Shown: positions 4,999-5,860 of the stretch, piece by piece
How positions within the stretch are numbered: the stretch's first letter is position 1
Layout of the letters: each line of letters begins with the position of its first letter
Source: Acidobacteriaceae bacterium
GTDB lineage: Bacteria; Acidobacteriota; Terriglobia; Terriglobales; Acidobacteriaceae
Direction of reading: 5' to 3'
Assembly: GCA_003168235.1 (NCBI GenBank)
Contig: PMSZ01000263.1
Coordinates: 1-5,860 of the forward strand
Length of the DNA stretch: 5,860 nucleotides
Notes under the pieces: model-generated
Seen by the model: the letters and a program-made list of their open reading frames with translations, nothing else
What the model was told of the DNA's origin: nothing
The model's database searches: none
Made by a program: the position numbers and the translations under genes

Positions 4999-5368
4999 AT
5001 GCCTCATGATCCTATCGGGTGGACGGCGGTGGCGCGAGATGTTGTCGTGTTTGCTACCGCGGCCACTTCGGCAAGCATTCTGTGGCTTCGAAAGCGAAGC
5101 TCTCGCCATTGGCCCATCATCTTTGGCAACGTGGAGTCCGCATCCAGCTTCGAAAATAATGGTACGTGGCTGACAGACGTGTCTTACTCCTACAGCATCC
5201 AGGGAGATTTCTACTCCGGGCAGTTTCAGGTGCGGTCTCGGAGCGAGGACAAAGCGAGCGAGCATGAACTTTGTTGGAAAGAGACGAAGAATCACGGTTC
5301 GCTATTCCCCACGCAATCCGCAGATCTCCGTTGTGAGAACCGAGGACCAGGAGGGCTTGCGCGGCTAA
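4999..5368 (+). pseudogene. DUF3592-like small membrane protein, split by a one-base frameshift
   Basis: ATG 4999 has a ribosome site, GGAG at 4988-4991. The protein begins MPHDPIGWTAVARDVVVF and has one membrane helix at about 10-30, then RKRSSRHWPIIFGNVESA and VSYSYSIQGDFYSGQF, the pattern I associate with DUF3592-type proteins. After RSRSEDKASE (near 5262) this frame loses family resemblance, has no stop until 5517, and would run antisense into the DinB gene. The +1 frame from 5264 reads MNFVGKRRRITVRYSPRNPQ and then ISVVRTEDQEGLRG, stopping at TAA 5366-5368. That gives the expected VRYxPxxPxxSVV tail. Joined, the product would be about 122 residues. So one extra base lies somewhere near 5255-5290. 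It could be a real inactivation, a sequencing error or, less likely, a +1 programmed shift. The function of the family is unknown. It may share a transcript with queF. Confidence 0.65.
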
Positions 5369-5391
5369 CGATGGCCGGGCGCTGCCAAGCC
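5354..5391. terminator. Possible bidirectional hairpin between convergent genes
   Basis: GGCTTG at 5354-5359 can pair with CAAGCC at 5386-5391, and inside it CGGC (5362-5365) can pair with GCCG (5374-5377). The structure covers the DUF3592-like stop codon and lies in the gap before the end of the DinB gene on the other strand. There is no T-run after it on either strand, so it is at best a weak terminator. Confidence 0.3.
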
Positions 5392-5404
5392 TTAATGCCT
5401 GTCT

Positions 5405-5860
5405 TTATCGAGGTCCGCGGGCGAAGCCCAGCTCTTTCCAAATCTTGTCCCAGTGCCAGATGCCATAAGCGGCCTCGTCGGGCAGACGATAGCCGAGTTG
5501 ATGAGCGAGGGCGATGATCTGGCCCCGGTGATGAGCGTCATGCGCGAACATATAGGCAAACATCGTCGGCCCCGCCGGCCAATCTGGCGCCCAGCTGCCG
5601 CGTGAAAATTTCGTTACTCGCCGATCCGGATTTTCTAACAATGCCGCTTCGAGCATCTTCAAACAGCCCGCGTCGCTTTTTCTTAGGGCGCTGGCCGCTT
5701 GCTTGATCGTGCAGCCCGCAGGATCGAGCGGCGCCGGGCATTTGAGATGAGGCGCCGACCACTTCAGCCAAACCAGGCGATTGTTGTGCATGTGGGCAAA
5801 AATCGCCGCGATCGTGCGACCTTCTGTAGTTTTCATGCCCGGAGCTTTCGCTCGCCAGGC
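5405..5860 (-). CDS. DinB-family protein (start beyond right edge)
   Basis: The frame closes with TAA at 5407-5405 and is open to the last base of the window. FAHMHNNRLVWLKWSAP, then MFAYMFAHDAHHRGQIIALA and EAAYGIWHWDKIWKELGF, are typical of DinB-like four-helix-bundle proteins. The histidines in AHMH and in AHDAHHRGQ are the expected metal ligands. Members include thiol transferases and many uncharacterised stress-related proteins; none of these activities can be assigned here. The in-frame ATG at 5836 gives 143 residues, but it has no ribosome site and would cut away the first helix. The eight codons before it (AWRAKAPG) read as a natural continuation, so I treat the gene as partial. It converges on the DUF3592-like gene with 36 bp between them. 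Confidence 0.85.
   Translation of the reverse strand, partial: AWRAKAPGMKTTEGRTIAAIFAHMHNNRLVWLKWSAPHLKCPAPLDPAGCTIKQAASALRKSDAGCLKMLEAALLENPDRRVTKFSRGSWAPDWPAGPTMFAYMFAHDAHHRGQIIALAHQLGYRLPDEAAYGIWHWDKIWKELGFARGPR

Noticed and set aside
4921..5295. Minus-strand 124-codon frame opposite queF and the DUF3592-like gene
   Set aside because: It overlaps two recognisable plus-strand genes and has no family features.

Overview
The window looks like a chromosomal segment of a moderately GC-rich, hopanoid-making, Gram-negative (two-membrane) soil-type bacterium. My best guess is Acidobacteriota (Terriglobia-like). This rests on the HpnJ N-terminus, a short unimodal QueF, a DUF3592-like small protein and a DinB-family protein, all of types I associate with that phylum. 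It is inference, not a database result.

Layout from left to right. Positions 1-193 (minus) hold the first 64 codons of a hopanoid-associated radical SAM protein, HpnJ. Positions 194-427 are mostly non-coding, with one possible 49-codon small ORF on the minus strand. Positions 428-4297 (minus) hold a compact envelope gene set read right to left: an HlyD/MacA-type periplasmic adaptor, a secreted TPR-repeat protein and a TolC-like outer-membrane efflux protein. HpnJ follows on the same strand. No inner-membrane pump (RND, MFS or ABC) is present in the window, so the set is an adaptor/outer-membrane pair whose motor must be encoded elsewhere. Positions 4298-4533 are a divergent promoter region. 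Positions 4534-4971 (plus) encode QueF, the NADPH-dependent 7-cyano-7-deazaguanine reductase of queuosine synthesis. Positions 4999-5368 (plus) encode a DUF3592-like one-helix membrane protein whose two halves lie in different frames. Positions 5405-5860 (minus) encode a DinB-family putative metalloprotein that runs off the right edge.

How the genes work together: the adaptor and TolC-like protein would bridge the periplasm and outer membrane, and the TPR protein would be a periplasmic accessory. The nearness to hpnJ raises, but does not prove, a link to hopanoid-rich envelope function. QueF acts alone in tRNA modification.

The most unusual things seen are four unrelated near-perfect tandem duplications, all with a period of exactly 15 bp and all in the two intergenic regions that precede minus-strand envelope genes; a one-base frameshift splitting the DUF3592-like gene, where the recovered second frame ends in a canonical family tail; and a possible leaderless start for queF. 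I see no tRNA, rRNA, CRISPR array, insertion sequence or attachment site.
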